Notes under the pieces: generated by a model | The model's input: only the letters and a program-made list of their open reading frames with translations | Told to the model about the DNA's origin: nothing | Database searches by the model: none | Origin: Olsenella_L kribbiana | GTDB taxonomy: Bacteria; Actinomycetota; Coriobacteriia; Coriobacteriales; Atopobiaceae | Reading direction: 5' to 3' | DNA length: 64,000 nucleotides | Assembly (NCBI RefSeq): GCF_036408795.1 | Contig: NZ_JAZGJP010000001.1 | Coordinates: 1-64,000 of the forward strand | Program-made: the position numbers and the translations under genes | Shown: positions 1 to 8,455 of the stretch, in pieces | Layout of the letters: the number at the start of each line of letters is the position of its first letter | Numbering within the stretch: position 1 is the stretch's first letter

Positions 1-109
1 TGCATGACCCTTCGCCATCTCGTCCCCCGATCCTCCGGATGCATCAGCCGTTCATCCATATGATGCAGCGGAGCGGCGACAGGAATTCCTGCGGTTATGC
101 CGGAGGTCC

Positions 110-822
110 TCAGCCATTATCGAATATATCGGCATTCACGGCAACATGGGCAGGATTCGTCGAGCCGGGGATGACGGAAGTGCCCATCTGTACTGCCAGC
201 GAAGAACTATCTGGGCAGGCGTCTTGCCATAGCTCTTTGCCAAGCGCACGAATGCAGGCTCCTCCAGAAGCCTCCTGCCTCCATGACCCAGCGGATACCA
301 GGCTTCGAGGAGGATGCTGTGGGCTTTGAGGTAGCTTCTGAGCTCGCGCTGCTGATGGCAGGGATGGCACTCGACCGTCACGAGCTGAGGCATGACATGC
401 GCTGAAGCCATGACCTTCTGTATCTGTTTCTCGAAGAAATTCGAGAGGCCGAGTGTGCGTATCTTGCCCTGCGCATAGGCATCCTCCATCGCCTTCCAGG
501 CCCTGACATAGTCGCCTGCTGGCTGGTGGAGGATCAGCATATCGAGATAGTCGGTGTCCAGGCGTGAGAGCGTTGCGCCTATCGCTTCTGCTCCTGCGCG
601 GCAGACACTTGGCCAGAGCTTGGAGGGCACGAAGATGCCGCTACGCTTGATTGCACGGCCCACTGCCCGCTCGTTCATGCATATGTTGGCGGTATCGATG
701 TGCCTGTATCCCGCTGCAAGCGCAGAAGCTGCTGCAGCTTCTGCCTCTTCTGGCTTCATCTGGAAGGTCCCCAAGCCAATCTTTGGCATCTCATATCCAT
801 CTGAAAGCGTATAGCGTTCCAT
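110..822 (-). pseudogene. Aldo/keto reductase, decayed
   Basis: Homologous to bacterial aldo/keto reductases (2,5-diketogluconate reductase type), which reduce carbonyls with NADPH. The start MERYTLSDGYEMPKIGLGTF and later GLSNFFEKQ and ECHPCHQQ are family blocks. Several lesions are visible. The active-site Tyr of the usual TAxxYxNE block is Cys (TANICMNE). The loop between the next helix and the SKLW strand is shortened. Near 191-198 one base appears lost: the frame runs into RWQYRWALPS, while the next frame continues correctly with VQMGTSVIPGST to NADIFDNG and stops at 110, short of the normal C-terminal helix. The 822 start was chosen because family homology begins there. Lies divergent from the palindrome cluster at 985-1202. 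A very divergent functional gene is possible but unlikely given Tyr loss plus frameshift. Confidence 0.8.
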
Positions 823-984
823 TGCGTCTCCCTGCTCAGATGTGTTCTGCAAGAAAGATGCTACGCAGAGGAGGCTGCTTTCGGCCTTGCGTTCCTGGAA
901 AGCGGGCATGCATGGGAAGCATGCCAAGGCAGGCACATGCGTGTGCTATCTGATGAAACAAAGGCAATGCCCTGCCGAACAGGA

Positions 985-1202
985 GTACTCGACAGGGATG
1001 ATAGTCTCACTATCACTCTGCTCGACATGTCGAGCAGAGGTCGACTTCTGCCGTCTGCGGCAACGAGTCGATGTCGAGTACATAGGGCATCCATGTTTCG
1101 AGATTCTGATAGTTGATGAACATCCTGTGAATAACCTGCGCAAATTGGCTGTTGCCGGCTGCTCGACATGTCGAGTTGCGTAATATAACGGCTGTCGAGT
1201 AC
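985..1202. promoter_or_regulatory. Cluster of CTCGACATGTCGAG palindromes, probable operators
   Basis: The 14-base palindrome CTCGACATGTCGAG occurs at 1021-1034 (extending to an 18-base perfect palindrome at 1019-1036) and again at 1162-1175. A related half site, TCGATGTCGAG, is at 1069-1079. GTACTCGACAG at 985-995 is matched by its exact inverse CTGTCGAGTAC at 1192-1202. A TAATAT hexamer (1181-1186) lies between the last two copies, so a protein bound there would cover a promoter of the gene starting at 1245. This looks like an operator array for an unidentified repressor or activator; no regulator gene lies beside it. The spacing of the TAATAT to any good -35 is unclear. Confidence 0.55.
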
Positions 1203-1244
1203 ATTTGGCGGAAAATATATTGACATTTTGAAGGAGCATCTGAT

Positions 1245-1484
1245 ATGCGCAAGACCATGACCTTCCAGGGCAAGCGTCACAGCTACGACACCGAGAAGTC
1301 GACCGAGGTCGGTCACAAGACCTTCGGCGAGTTCGGCGACGCAGCCGGCTACGAGGAGTCCCTCTTCAAGAACCGCTCTGGCTTCTACTTCCTCCACGGC
1401 ATCGGTGGCACCGAGTCCCCGTACGCTGCCGGCGAGGACATTCGTCCGATCTCCGAGGCCGAGGCAAAGGCCTGGCAGGAGTAA
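1245..1484 (+). CDS. Small conserved protein of unknown function (79 aa)
   Basis: A 79-residue soluble protein with no membrane segment or signal peptide. It starts at ATG 1245 with AAGGAG at 1231-1236. The centre reads GFYFLHGIGGTESPYA and the end PISEAEAKAWQE. I recall the pattern (aromatic strand, GxGGxxSPYA, acidic helix ending in W) from small uncharacterised proteins in Firmicutes and Actinobacteria, some on mobile elements; that is from memory, not searched. Single-gene unit: preceded by a palindromic operator cluster and closed by a strong terminator. Codon use is like the neighbours, so it is well settled in this genome. Function unknown; the unusual operator density suggests tight regulation. 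Confidence 0.8.
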   Translation: MRKTMTFQGKRHSYDTEKSTEVGHKTFGEFGDAAGYEESLFKNRSGFYFLHGIGGTESPYAAGEDIRPISEAEAKAWQE

Positions 1485-1537
1485 GTTCGGAAACCCCTCT
1501 TTCGAACCCCTTCCTCTCTCACTTCCCAATAAAGATT

Positions 1538-1576
1538 GCAGCCCGCAGATGCGCATAGGCACTGCGGGCTGCTTTC
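1538..1576 (+). terminator. Rho-independent terminator
   Basis: GCAGCCCGCAG (1538-1548) pairs perfectly with CTGCGGGCTGC (1562-1572), followed by TTTCGT. It closes the 79-aa gene and faces the convergent exonuclease gene. Confidence 0.85.
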
Positions 1577-1595
1577 GTATCTATGGGGTCTTCAA

Positions 1596-2564
1596 TCAGG
1601 ACGCGAACATCGTGCGCTCTGAGAACTCTGCCTGGACTGTCTTGAACATGAGGTCCACGTCCTCAAGCCCCAAGTGGCGCTCCTTCTGGCTCTTCTTCAG
1701 GACCTTGCGACGCCTTGCCCAGGACTCAAGGGCAGCAGGTCTTGCCTCGCGGGGAAGGTTCTTGACCTCGGGGTCGCATCTCCTGCAGATGTCGCGCGTG
1801 TCGATCGGCACGATCCTGCCGGCCTTCCTGCCTTCGGCATAGCCATCGAGGTGGAGTGTCAGCCAGGAATCCTCGAAGGCAGCATTGTGTGCCATGAAGG
1901 GATAGCGCTCGAGGATCTTGATGAGCGCTTCCTGGACGGCCTTTGCCTCGCGGAAGGGAGTCTTGCCGTCGAGGTCCTTCCAGGTGATGTGGTGCACCTC
2001 GGTCAAGGGCACGCCCTTCTCCTTGTACATCTCGGGGATGCCGAAATAGGCAGCATGGCCGTTCGTGGGCTTTGCCTTGGGAGACATATACATGAACTCG
2101 AAGCCCACATTGATGATGTAGCCGCGTGCTGGGTCGCGCTCGGTCGTCTCGAGATCGATGCCCAGTATCATGCCTGAGACCGGAGCCTCCTGCCAGGCAA
2201 CGCCCAGATCCCTGAGATCTCTTCCTGCCGTGCGTGCCACATCTGCATCGGAGCGGTGCTGCATCACGGCGACGGCGTGCACAAGGTCTGAGTCGGGAAG
2301 CTTCCTTGCAAGCGTCGCTACCGGCTCGTCTCTCAGCCTCTCTGTCCCATAGAGGTCGCAGAGCTCGCGGTTCCTGTCGGCGAGCTTCCTCACGGTATCG
2401 AAGCCGAAGGGCTCCTGGCCCAGAGGCGCCGTCTTCCAGGCGTCCATGAGGAGGACGAGCGCTTCCTCGTTCTTGTGGCGCTCTTCCGTCATTGCCTCGT
2501 CGCCGACGAGGAAGCCGGGAAACACGATGGAGTTTGCATGCTCGATGGCCTGTGCGAGATTCAT
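1596..2564 (-). CDS. DnaQ-like (DEDDh) 3'-5' exonuclease with N-terminal extension
   Basis: Predicted metal-dependent 3'-5' exonuclease of the DNA polymerase III epsilon fold. After about 130 residues of unrecognised N-terminal sequence, Exo I appears as GIDLETTERDP, Exo II as AHNAAFEDSWL, and Exo III as HLGLEDVDLM, so the D-x-E, D and H-x4-D ligands are all present. A basic stretch (RRRKVLKKSQKERH) just before Exo III may contact nucleic acid. No polymerase or helicase domain is attached, so it is more likely a stand-alone repair or RNA-processing nuclease than the replicative proofreader. Start ATG 2564 has only a weak ribosome site. One of three DnaQ-like genes in the first 22 kb, one of them dead. 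Confidence 0.85.
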   Translation of the reverse strand: MNLAQAIEHANSIVFPGFLVGDEAMTEERHKNEEALVLLMDAWKTAPLGQEPFGFDTVRKLADRNRELCDLYGTERLRDEPVATLARKLPDSDLVHAVAVMQHRSDADVARTAGRDLRDLGVAWQEAPVSGMILGIDLETTERDPARGYIINVGFEFMYMSPKAKPTNGHAAYFGIPEMYKEKGVPLTEVHHITWKDLDGKTPFREAKAVQEALIKILERYPFMAHNAAFEDSWLTLHLDGYAEGRKAGRIVPIDTRDICRRCDPEVKNLPREARPAALESWARRRKVLKKSQKERHLGLEDVDLMFKTVQAEFSERTMFAS

Positions 2565-2902
2565 GTGGTGCCTGCATCCGGATAGCTTGCTTTCTGATTC
2601 ACTCTAGCCTAGCACGTTGTGCCATCTGACAGTGCGGCAGAGGCTTGGGGCATGCAGGATATGCTGGGCTTCAGGGATGCGTCATCTCGGATGCGATGCA
2701 CCGTTTCTGTGTGCACCGGATGCCGCATGCGCGAAGATGGATGGAAGCGCTTCGGCCCGATTTCATACACATATTCCGCGAAAGCTGTCGGATATCTCGC
2801 AGAAGGCGTACATTTCTCCACAAACGGCCAATCTGGTGGGGCCTAACGTGCGCTTTACCTATACTTAACATTGTCTTTACTCTCTGTGTAGGTTGGAGCC
2901 CC
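2565..2902. other. Intergenic region without recognised gene
   Basis: About 340 bases between divergent genes, which must hold the promoters of the exonuclease (leftward) and the DUF47-PiT pair (rightward). TATACT at 2868-2873 is a candidate -10 for the latter, but I see no convincing -35. The open frame upstream of 2903 has no family character and is treated as non-coding. Confidence 0.5.
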
Positions 2903-3529
2903 ATGTCCCGAGTCAGCAAGAAGGAAGACCAGTTCTATGAGATGTTCCAGGAGCTTTCAGCCAAGATCCTGTCAGCATCTGACTGCTACTTCGATATCAT
3001 CTCGACCTATCCAGAGCACATGGACCGTCTCGAAGAGATGAAGCAGTATGAGACCGACTGCGACAAGATGCTTTCGCGCATCTTCGAGCATCTGAGCGAG
3101 TCCTTCATCACGCCCTTCGACCGCGAGGACATCTCGTCTCTGATCCTCAAGATGGATGATGTGGTGGATGGGATGGAGAATGTCTCGAGGCGCTACGAGC
3201 TCTTCCACGTGAACACGAATCCTCCTGAGGCGACGGAGATGGCACGTCTTGCCAATGAAGCCTGTCACTACATGGATACGCTCTTCCAGCACTTCCATGA
3301 CTTCCGCCGCGACCCTGTGGTGATGGAGGAGGCAGGGAAGATCCACAAGATCGAGGATGAGGGCGATGCTGTCTTCCACGATGCGCTCGCACGCCTTTTC
3401 GATGAGAAGGATCCTGTGCCAACCCATCTTCTCAAGTGGAACACGATCTACAACAAGCAGGAAGAGATCCTCGACTCCTGCAAGACCGTGGCAGCCCTCG
3501 TCGGCAATGTGGTGCTGAAGAATGCTTAG
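2903..3529 (+). CDS. DUF47 family (PhoU-like) phosphate transport regulator
   Basis: A 208-residue all-helical cytosolic protein of the DUF47/PhoU-like family, known to pair with PiT-type phosphate permeases and modulate their activity. The N-terminus SRVSKKEDQFYEMFQELSAK and the repeated acidic helices with IHKIEDEGD and DDVVDGMENVS are typical, carrying the D/E-x3-D metal-binding style of PhoU folds. ATG 2903 was chosen over upstream starts because GGAG sits at 2895-2898 and family homology begins here. Its last bases overlap the PiT gene by 8 nt, so the two are translationally coupled and almost certainly act together. Confidence 0.9.
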   Translation: MSRVSKKEDQFYEMFQELSAKILSASDCYFDIISTYPEHMDRLEEMKQYETDCDKMLSRIFEHLSESFITPFDREDISSLILKMDDVVDGMENVSRRYELFHVNTNPPEATEMARLANEACHYMDTLFQHFHDFRRDPVVMEEAGKIHKIEDEGDAVFHDALARLFDEKDPVPTHLLKWNTIYNKQEEILDSCKTVAALVGNVVLKNA

Positions 3530-4514
3530 CGGGCTGCTTGTGGGCGTGCTTGTGGCAGCCTTTGTATTCGAGCTCATCAACGGCTTCCACGATTCAGCCA
3601 ATGCCATTGCGACGACGGTCTATACAAGAGCCCTTCCGCCTCGCGTCGCGATTCTCATGTCGGCTGGCATGAACTTCATCGGTGCCCTCACGCACGAGGG
3701 CGTCGCCCTGACCATCGCAGAAGGCCTCGTGAGCATCACGCCGGAGCTCTATGTGATTCTGGCCGCGCTTGTCGGTGCCATCATCTGGGACCTCTTCACC
3801 TGGTGGAAGTCCGTTCCCTCGAGCTCTTCCCATGCCCTGATCGGCTCTCTGATTGGTGCCACGATCGTCGCGACCGGAGGTCTTCAGGACATCATCTGGA
3901 CGGGCGTCCTCGACAAGGTCGTCATTCCCCTCATCACCTCTCCTCTGATAGGCCTCTGCCTGGGCTTCTTCCTTATGAAGCTTGTGTACGAGCTCTTCGC
4001 GAACTGGGTGCCGCACCGTGCGAACCTGCTCTTCCACCGCCTGCAGATCTGCTCTTCCATGTTCATGGCATTCAGCCATGGCTCGAATGATGCCCAGAAG
4101 ACGATGGGCATCATCACGATTGCGCTGATTTCCGAGGGCCTCATCGCTCCTGGCTCTGGTGTTCCCCTCTGGGTCAAGATCTTCTGCGCTGCGACGATGG
4201 CTCTGGGCACCTCGGTCGGCGGCCAGCGCATCATGAAGACGGTCGGCGGCGGCGTCACGAAGCTCGAGCCCGTCATGGGCTTTGTCTCCGAGACCTCCTC
4301 TGCCATCGCAATCCAGATCATGACAGCGATCGGCGCACCCGTCTCCACGACTCAGGTCATAACGACGTCGATCATGGGTGCCGGTTCCGCCAAGGGCCTC
4401 AGGAAGGTAAACTGGGGTGTTGCGGCCGATATCGTCCAGGCCTGGTTTGTCACCCTTCCCGTCACGATGCTTCTGGGAGGTGCAGCCTGCTGGCTTATCG
4501 GCCTTCTGGTCTAG
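3522..4514 (+). CDS. pit: Low-affinity inorganic phosphate transporter, PiT family
   Basis: Integral membrane symporter that imports phosphate (usually as metal-phosphate complex) using the proton or sodium gradient. The PiT signature GFHDSANAIATTV lies at about residues 21-33, and its internal repeat, FSHGSNDAQKTMG, in the second half; both Asn/Asp clusters form the substrate site. 330 residues is a normal length for bacterial PiT, with about ten membrane segments. The start codon lies inside the preceding DUF47 gene (8-nt overlap). No Pst or PhoU/PhoR genes are in the window, so I cannot say whether it is phosphate-regulated. Confidence 0.95.
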   Translation: MLSGLLVGVLVAAFVFELINGFHDSANAIATTVYTRALPPRVAILMSAGMNFIGALTHEGVALTIAEGLVSITPELYVILAALVGAIIWDLFTWWKSVPSSSSHALIGSLIGATIVATGGLQDIIWTGVLDKVVIPLITSPLIGLCLGFFLMKLVYELFANWVPHRANLLFHRLQICSSMFMAFSHGSNDAQKTMGIITIALISEGLIAPGSGVPLWVKIFCAATMALGTSVGGQRIMKTVGGGVTKLEPVMGFVSETSSAIAIQIMTAIGAPVSTTQVITTSIMGAGSAKGLRKVNWGVAADIVQAWFVTLPVTMLLGGAACWLIGLLV

Positions 4515-4532
4515 CGGAAGGAGAGCACGATC

Positions 4533-5849
4533 TTGGATTCACGTACGGCATCCCAGGGGCTCCTGCAGTTCATCTGCGAGAGCCCCTGTGCATTCTTCAC
4601 GGTCAAGGCGCTGCGCGCCCGTCTCGATAAAGCAGGCTTTGCCTATCTTCCTGAGGGCACGTCCTGGACACAGGCAAAGGGCGGAAAGTACTACACCGTC
4701 AGGAACGACTCGAGCCTCATTGCCTGGAAGGCAGGGGAGACGCTCGATGCGCCCCATTTCCAGCTCGTCGCGGCGCACAATGATTCCCCGACCTTCAAGC
4801 TCAAGAATGTTCCTGAGCTCTCAGGCCCCGAGTCCTACCTTCGTCTTGATGTGGAAGCCTACGGCGGCATGATCGACTACACATGGTTCGATCGTCCGCT
4901 CACGCTGGCAGGCAGGGTCTATGTGCGCGAGGGCAGGGGAGCGAAGGAGCATCTTGTCCACTTCGATCGCGACCTTCTCCTGATCCCGTCCCTGGCGGTA
5001 CATATGGACCGCGACGTGAACAAGTCTTTCGGCCCGAACAGGCAGATAGATCTCCTGCCGCTCTGGTCGGCTGGAAAGCTGAAGCAGGGCTCTCTGGACG
5101 ACCTTCTGGCAGAAGAGCTGGGCTGCAAGGCAGAGGATATCCTCGGGCGCGACCTCTATCTCGTGAACCGGGAGAAGCCTACCATCTGGGGAGCGGCAGA
5201 TGAGTTCGTGAGTGCAGGACACCTGGACGATCTCCAGAGCGTCTACGCCGGGCTCGAAGCCTTCCTCTCCTCCGAGAACCCGCACGATGTGAGCGTTCTT
5301 GCCTGCTTCGACAACGAGGAAGTGGGCTCGAACACGAAGCAGGGCGCGATGTCGACACTTCTGAGGGATACGCTCTCCCGTGTCGCTTCCGGCCTGGGCT
5401 GGAGCGCAGAGGAGCTCCATGAGGCATATGCAAAGTCCTTCCTTGTGAGTGCCGACAATGCGCACGCCGTGCATCCGAACCACCCTGAAAAGTCGGATGA
5501 GGTCAACCGCTGCCAGCTCAATCACGGCATTGTTATCAAGGAGGCGGCAAACCAGCTCTATACCTCTGATGCCTTCAGCCGCTCTGCACTCTCTGCGATA
5601 CTCGACGAGGCGAAGATCCCCTACCAGACTTTCGCGAATCGCTCCGATATGCGTGGAGGCTCGACTCTGGGCAATCTCTCCAACACCCAGGTCTCGCTCC
5701 ATGCGGTGGATGTGGGCATGCCGCAGCTTGCGATGCACTCTGCCTATGAGACGACAGGCATCGAGGATACCGCTCTGGGCATTGCGGCCATGAAGGCCTT
5801 CTTCGAGGCAAATCTCGAGATTGAGGGAGCGGAGAGCTTCCGCTTCTAG
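4533..5849 (+). CDS. M18 family aminopeptidase
   Basis: Dinuclear zinc aminopeptidase of the aspartyl-aminopeptidase (M18) family, cytosolic, trimming N-terminal residues from peptides. Visible metal-site motifs: AAHNDSPTFKLK near residue 74, CFDNEEVGSNTKQG near 252-265, SADNAHAVHPNHPEKSD, and the C-terminal AMHSAYETTG. At 438 residues it has the usual length. Start is TTG at 4533 with GGAAGGAG at 4516-4523, the only start that fits this ribosome site. It follows the phosphate transporter by 18 nt and may be read with it, although function does not link them. Confidence 0.93.
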   Translation: MDSRTASQGLLQFICESPCAFFTVKALRARLDKAGFAYLPEGTSWTQAKGGKYYTVRNDSSLIAWKAGETLDAPHFQLVAAHNDSPTFKLKNVPELSGPESYLRLDVEAYGGMIDYTWFDRPLTLAGRVYVREGRGAKEHLVHFDRDLLLIPSLAVHMDRDVNKSFGPNRQIDLLPLWSAGKLKQGSLDDLLAEELGCKAEDILGRDLYLVNREKPTIWGAADEFVSAGHLDDLQSVYAGLEAFLSSENPHDVSVLACFDNEEVGSNTKQGAMSTLLRDTLSRVASGLGWSAEELHEAYAKSFLVSADNAHAVHPNHPEKSDEVNRCQLNHGIVIKEAANQLYTSDAFSRSALSAILDEAKIPYQTFANRSDMRGGSTLGNLSNTQVSLHAVDVGMPQLAMHSAYETTGIEDTALGIAAMKAFFEANLEIEGAESFRF

Positions 5850-5884
5850 TATGTATTGGCAGCCAGAGATGAGGGGCGCACCTG

Positions 5885-6826
5885 ATGCATGAGTTCGAAG
5901 ACCTCTCGGATGCGCTCTTCGGCTGTCCCTTGAGCAGAGTCGCCATCTTCGATACGGAGACGACAGGCTTTTCTGACGGCGATGAGATCCTCGAGATCGC
6001 TGTCGTGGATGGGTACGGCGAGACCCTGCTCTCAAGCTATGTGAGGCCTCAGCACCATACGAAGTGGCCTGGCGCTGCAGAGGTGAACCACATCACGTTT
6101 GCAGATGTGAGAGACGCTCCCACGATAGAGGAGCTGGCACCCTCCTTGGCAGAGACGCTTGGGCCAGCTGGCCTCGTCTCTGGCTACAATGTCAGCTATG
6201 ACCTCTCGATGCTTCGCCGTGTGGGAGCCCTCTCTTCCTGGCCCCGCAATACTTTCGATGTGATGGAGGAGTTTGCCCGCGTGCATGGAAAGCCCTCGAG
6301 GGAATGGGGCAGCAAGCGGTGGGTGAGGCTCTCCGAGTGTGCAGCAACCTATGGATATACGTTCCATCCGCATGATGCAGAAGATGATGCGAGGGCTACG
6401 GCCTTCTGCTTCAGGCATCTTCTGGCAGACGGCAGCTACCTGAGGATTGCTGCCCAGGAGCGCTCCGGACGTCTTCAGATGGCGCTGGGGCAGAGGAAGG
6501 CGACTGTCGAGGCGGCAGCATCCCTGCTGGAGAAGCAGGAGCCAGGCACCTATGCTGCCGAGCTCTGCTGGATCGAAGGTGCATGCGCAGGAAAACAGAA
6601 TCTTGCCTGCTGTGTGGACGGGGTGCCTGTCGGCCTTGTTCCCGCCGCTTCCTTCTGGAAGGTGCGTACCTTCTTCGGAGAGGAGGAGGCGGAGGATGGG
6701 ATGCCTTCCTGCCAGGTACGCCTCGGCGAATCACGGGGCAGGCCCCACGCGCAGCTTGTCCTCATGGATGAAGAGGAATGGCTGGATGAGCTGGTACGTC
6801 TCGCGCGCATTGCCCATTCCTCATGA
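5885..6826 (+). CDS. DnaQ-like (DEDDh) 3'-5' exonuclease with unknown C-terminal domain
   Basis: Predicted 3'-5' exonuclease. Exo I is IFDTETTGFSDGDEILEIAV, Exo II VSGYNVSYDLSML, Exo III HDAEDDARAT, so the catalytic acids and His are intact. The exonuclease domain covers residues 18-185. The following 125 residues (from about QMALGQRKATVEAA to the end) are not recognised; they look like a compact alpha/beta domain and may recognise a substrate. Located 35 nt after the M18 gene on the same strand and closed by the hairpin at 6831. Probably a repair or RNA-trimming enzyme rather than the replicative epsilon subunit. Confidence 0.87.
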   Translation: MHEFEDLSDALFGCPLSRVAIFDTETTGFSDGDEILEIAVVDGYGETLLSSYVRPQHHTKWPGAAEVNHITFADVRDAPTIEELAPSLAETLGPAGLVSGYNVSYDLSMLRRVGALSSWPRNTFDVMEEFARVHGKPSREWGSKRWVRLSECAATYGYTFHPHDAEDDARATAFCFRHLLADGSYLRIAAQERSGRLQMALGQRKATVEAAASLLEKQEPGTYAAELCWIEGACAGKQNLACCVDGVPVGLVPAASFWKVRTFFGEEEAEDGMPSCQVRLGESRGRPHAQLVLMDEEEWLDELVRLARIAHSS

Positions 6827-6830
6827 AAAA

Positions 6831-6861
6831 AGAGCCTGAAGCTTGCGCTCCAGGCTCTTTC
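6831..6861. terminator. Bidirectional terminator
   Basis: AGAGCCTG (6831-6838) pairs with CAGGCTCT (6851-6858). Read leftward it ends in a run of six Ts, the stronger direction, serving pfkA; rightward it serves the exonuclease gene. Confidence 0.85.
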
Positions 6862-6890
6862 CGGAAGGGCTGCAATTGGCGCTTTCGGCC

Positions 6891-7967
6891 TTACTCGTCG
6901 CCGAAGCTGATGCCCAGAAGCTTTGCCTCCTGGACCAGGTCCGACTTCGGGTCGACGTACTTGAGCTTGCCTGCAACATCAGCAAGCGGGACACGCACCA
7001 TCTTGTTGTTGACCTTGGCAATCATGCAGCCATAGTCATGATCGAAGAGGGCACGGGCTGCCTCGACGCCGCACTGGGTCGCAAAGATGCGGTCCTGGGC
7101 ATCAGGGGTGCCGCCACGCTGCGTGTGGCCAGGAATGCCGACACGGACCTCGCGGGACGTGAGCTGTGCAATCTCGTCTGCAATCTCATAGGCAACGGAG
7201 TAGCGGCGCTGGGCCACGAGCTTCTTGTACTCCTTCTTGGGCATTGCTGCCTGCTTCTTGGAGATGGCGCCTTCTGCGCAGGCGACGAGGGCATAGCGGC
7301 CGCCGGACTGCTCGCGGGACTCGATGGCGCGGACGACGTTCTTGATATCGTAGGGGATCTCAGGAAGAAGAATCACGTCAGCGCCGCCGGCAATGCCTGC
7401 ATAGAGAGGGATCCAGCCGACCTTGTGGCCCATGATCTCAACGACGAAGACGCGATTGTGGGAAGATGCCGTGGTCTTGATCTCGTCGAGGTAGCGGGTG
7501 GCCACATCGATGGCAGAGGTGAAGCCGAACGTGATGTCGGTTCCCCAGGTATCGTTGTCGATGGTCTTGGGAAGGGCGATAACGTTCAGGCCTTCCTGGG
7601 AGAGGCGGTTTGCGGTCTTCGTGGAGCCGTTGCCGCCAAGCATGAAGAGACAGTCAAGCTTGAGGCTCTTGTACGTCTTCTTCATGGCAGGGACCTTCTG
7701 GACTCCGTCTGCTTCCGGAACGTCGAGCATCTTGAAGGGGGTGCGGCTCGTGCCCAGGATCGTGCCGCCCTGGGTCAGCACGCCGGAGAAGTCCTTCCAC
7801 TTCATCTGGCGATAGCGCCCATAGATGAGGCCCTGATAGCCGTCCTCAAAGCCGTAGATCTCGACGTTCTCCTTCGAGTTGTGGAGAACCGTCTTCACGA
7901 TGCCGCGCATCGTGGCGTTGAGGGCCTGGCAATCGCCGCCGCTCGTAAGAAGGCCGATTCGAAGCAT
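6891..7967 (-). CDS. pfkA: 6-phosphofructokinase, variant with GGNGS motif
   Basis: Phosphorylates fructose 6-phosphate in glycolysis. TSGGDCQALNA near the N-terminus, LPKTIDND with catalytic Asp, VEIMGHKVGW and GHTQRGG are family motifs. In the phosphate-donor loop the usual GGDGS is GGNGS, and PGTIDND has become PKTIDND. Gly at the 104 position favours ATP, while Lys at the 124 position is typical of PPi-type and of some actinobacterial ATP enzymes, so the donor cannot be assigned by eye. 358 residues is slightly longer than the 320-residue E. coli type. AAGGAGAGGAAC precedes ATG 7967. The mRNA leader contains a palindromic hairpin at 7986-8001. Confidence 0.93.
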   Translation of the reverse strand: MLRIGLLTSGGDCQALNATMRGIVKTVLHNSKENVEIYGFEDGYQGLIYGRYRQMKWKDFSGVLTQGGTILGTSRTPFKMLDVPEADGVQKVPAMKKTYKSLKLDCLFMLGGNGSTKTANRLSQEGLNVIALPKTIDNDTWGTDITFGFTSAIDVATRYLDEIKTTASSHNRVFVVEIMGHKVGWIPLYAGIAGGADVILLPEIPYDIKNVVRAIESREQSGGRYALVACAEGAISKKQAAMPKKEYKKLVAQRRYSVAYEIADEIAQLTSREVRVGIPGHTQRGGTPDAQDRIFATQCGVEAARALFDHDYGCMIAKVNNKMVRVPLADVAGKLKYVDPKSDLVQEAKLLGISFGDE

Positions 7968-8213
7968 GTTCCTCTCCTTTGTGCCGGAAGCTTCAGCTTC
8001 CGCAATTGTACGTCTTTGAGGCGCAATGAAAGACTTGCATAGACAACCGGATATCTGGATATGCCAGATGGCATGTCATGCCATGTGCCGAAACGTGCAG
8101 CTCTGCTCGGCAGAGATGGGGCAGCAAGGCTGGGCCCTGCCCTTGCTGGTGCCAGAAACGACATATGTTCTGCATAAACTCTGAAAGATATGCGTCAGCA
8201 GGGATAGCGAGAC

Positions 8214-8411
8214 GTGAAAGACGTGTCTTGTGGAATGCAGCCTGCACCAGCGATATCCGGATGCGGGTGGCGCTTCGAGAGATCGAGGGAGCCTCAGGAC
8301 AATATCTTTGAAATCCTGCAAGCCCTCGCGTTCTTTGCGGGGATTCTGAAAACCATTCTCGAGATCGCGGAAGAGGTGGTCAGGATCAGAAGGGAACATA
8401 AAGCATCATAA
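8214..8411 (+). CDS. Possible small protein (65 aa), uncertain
   Basis: A short frame from GTG 8214 whose second half reads like real protein: NIFEILQALAFFAGILKTI, then a charged tail EIAEEVVRIRREHKAS, i.e. one hydrophobic helix followed by an amphipathic charged helix. The N-terminal 30 residues look non-coding and there is no good ribosome site, so the true start may differ or this may be the remnant of a gene. A terminator-like palindrome follows at 8434. Function unknown; small membrane peptide or toxin-like peptide are possibilities without direct support. Confidence 0.3.
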   Translation: MKDVSCGMQPAPAISGCGWRFERSREPQDNIFEILQALAFFAGILKTILEIAEEVVRIRREHKAS

Positions 8412-8433
8412 GGAAGACGCACTTTAACGAATG

Positions 8434-8455
8434 AAGCCCGGTGGCCACCGGGCTT
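8434..8455. terminator. Perfect palindrome, probable terminator
   Basis: A 22-base self-complementary sequence (arms AAGCCCGGTGG/CCACCGGGCTT). There is no long T run on either side, so termination strength is uncertain; a protein-binding site is an alternative. Confidence 0.5.
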
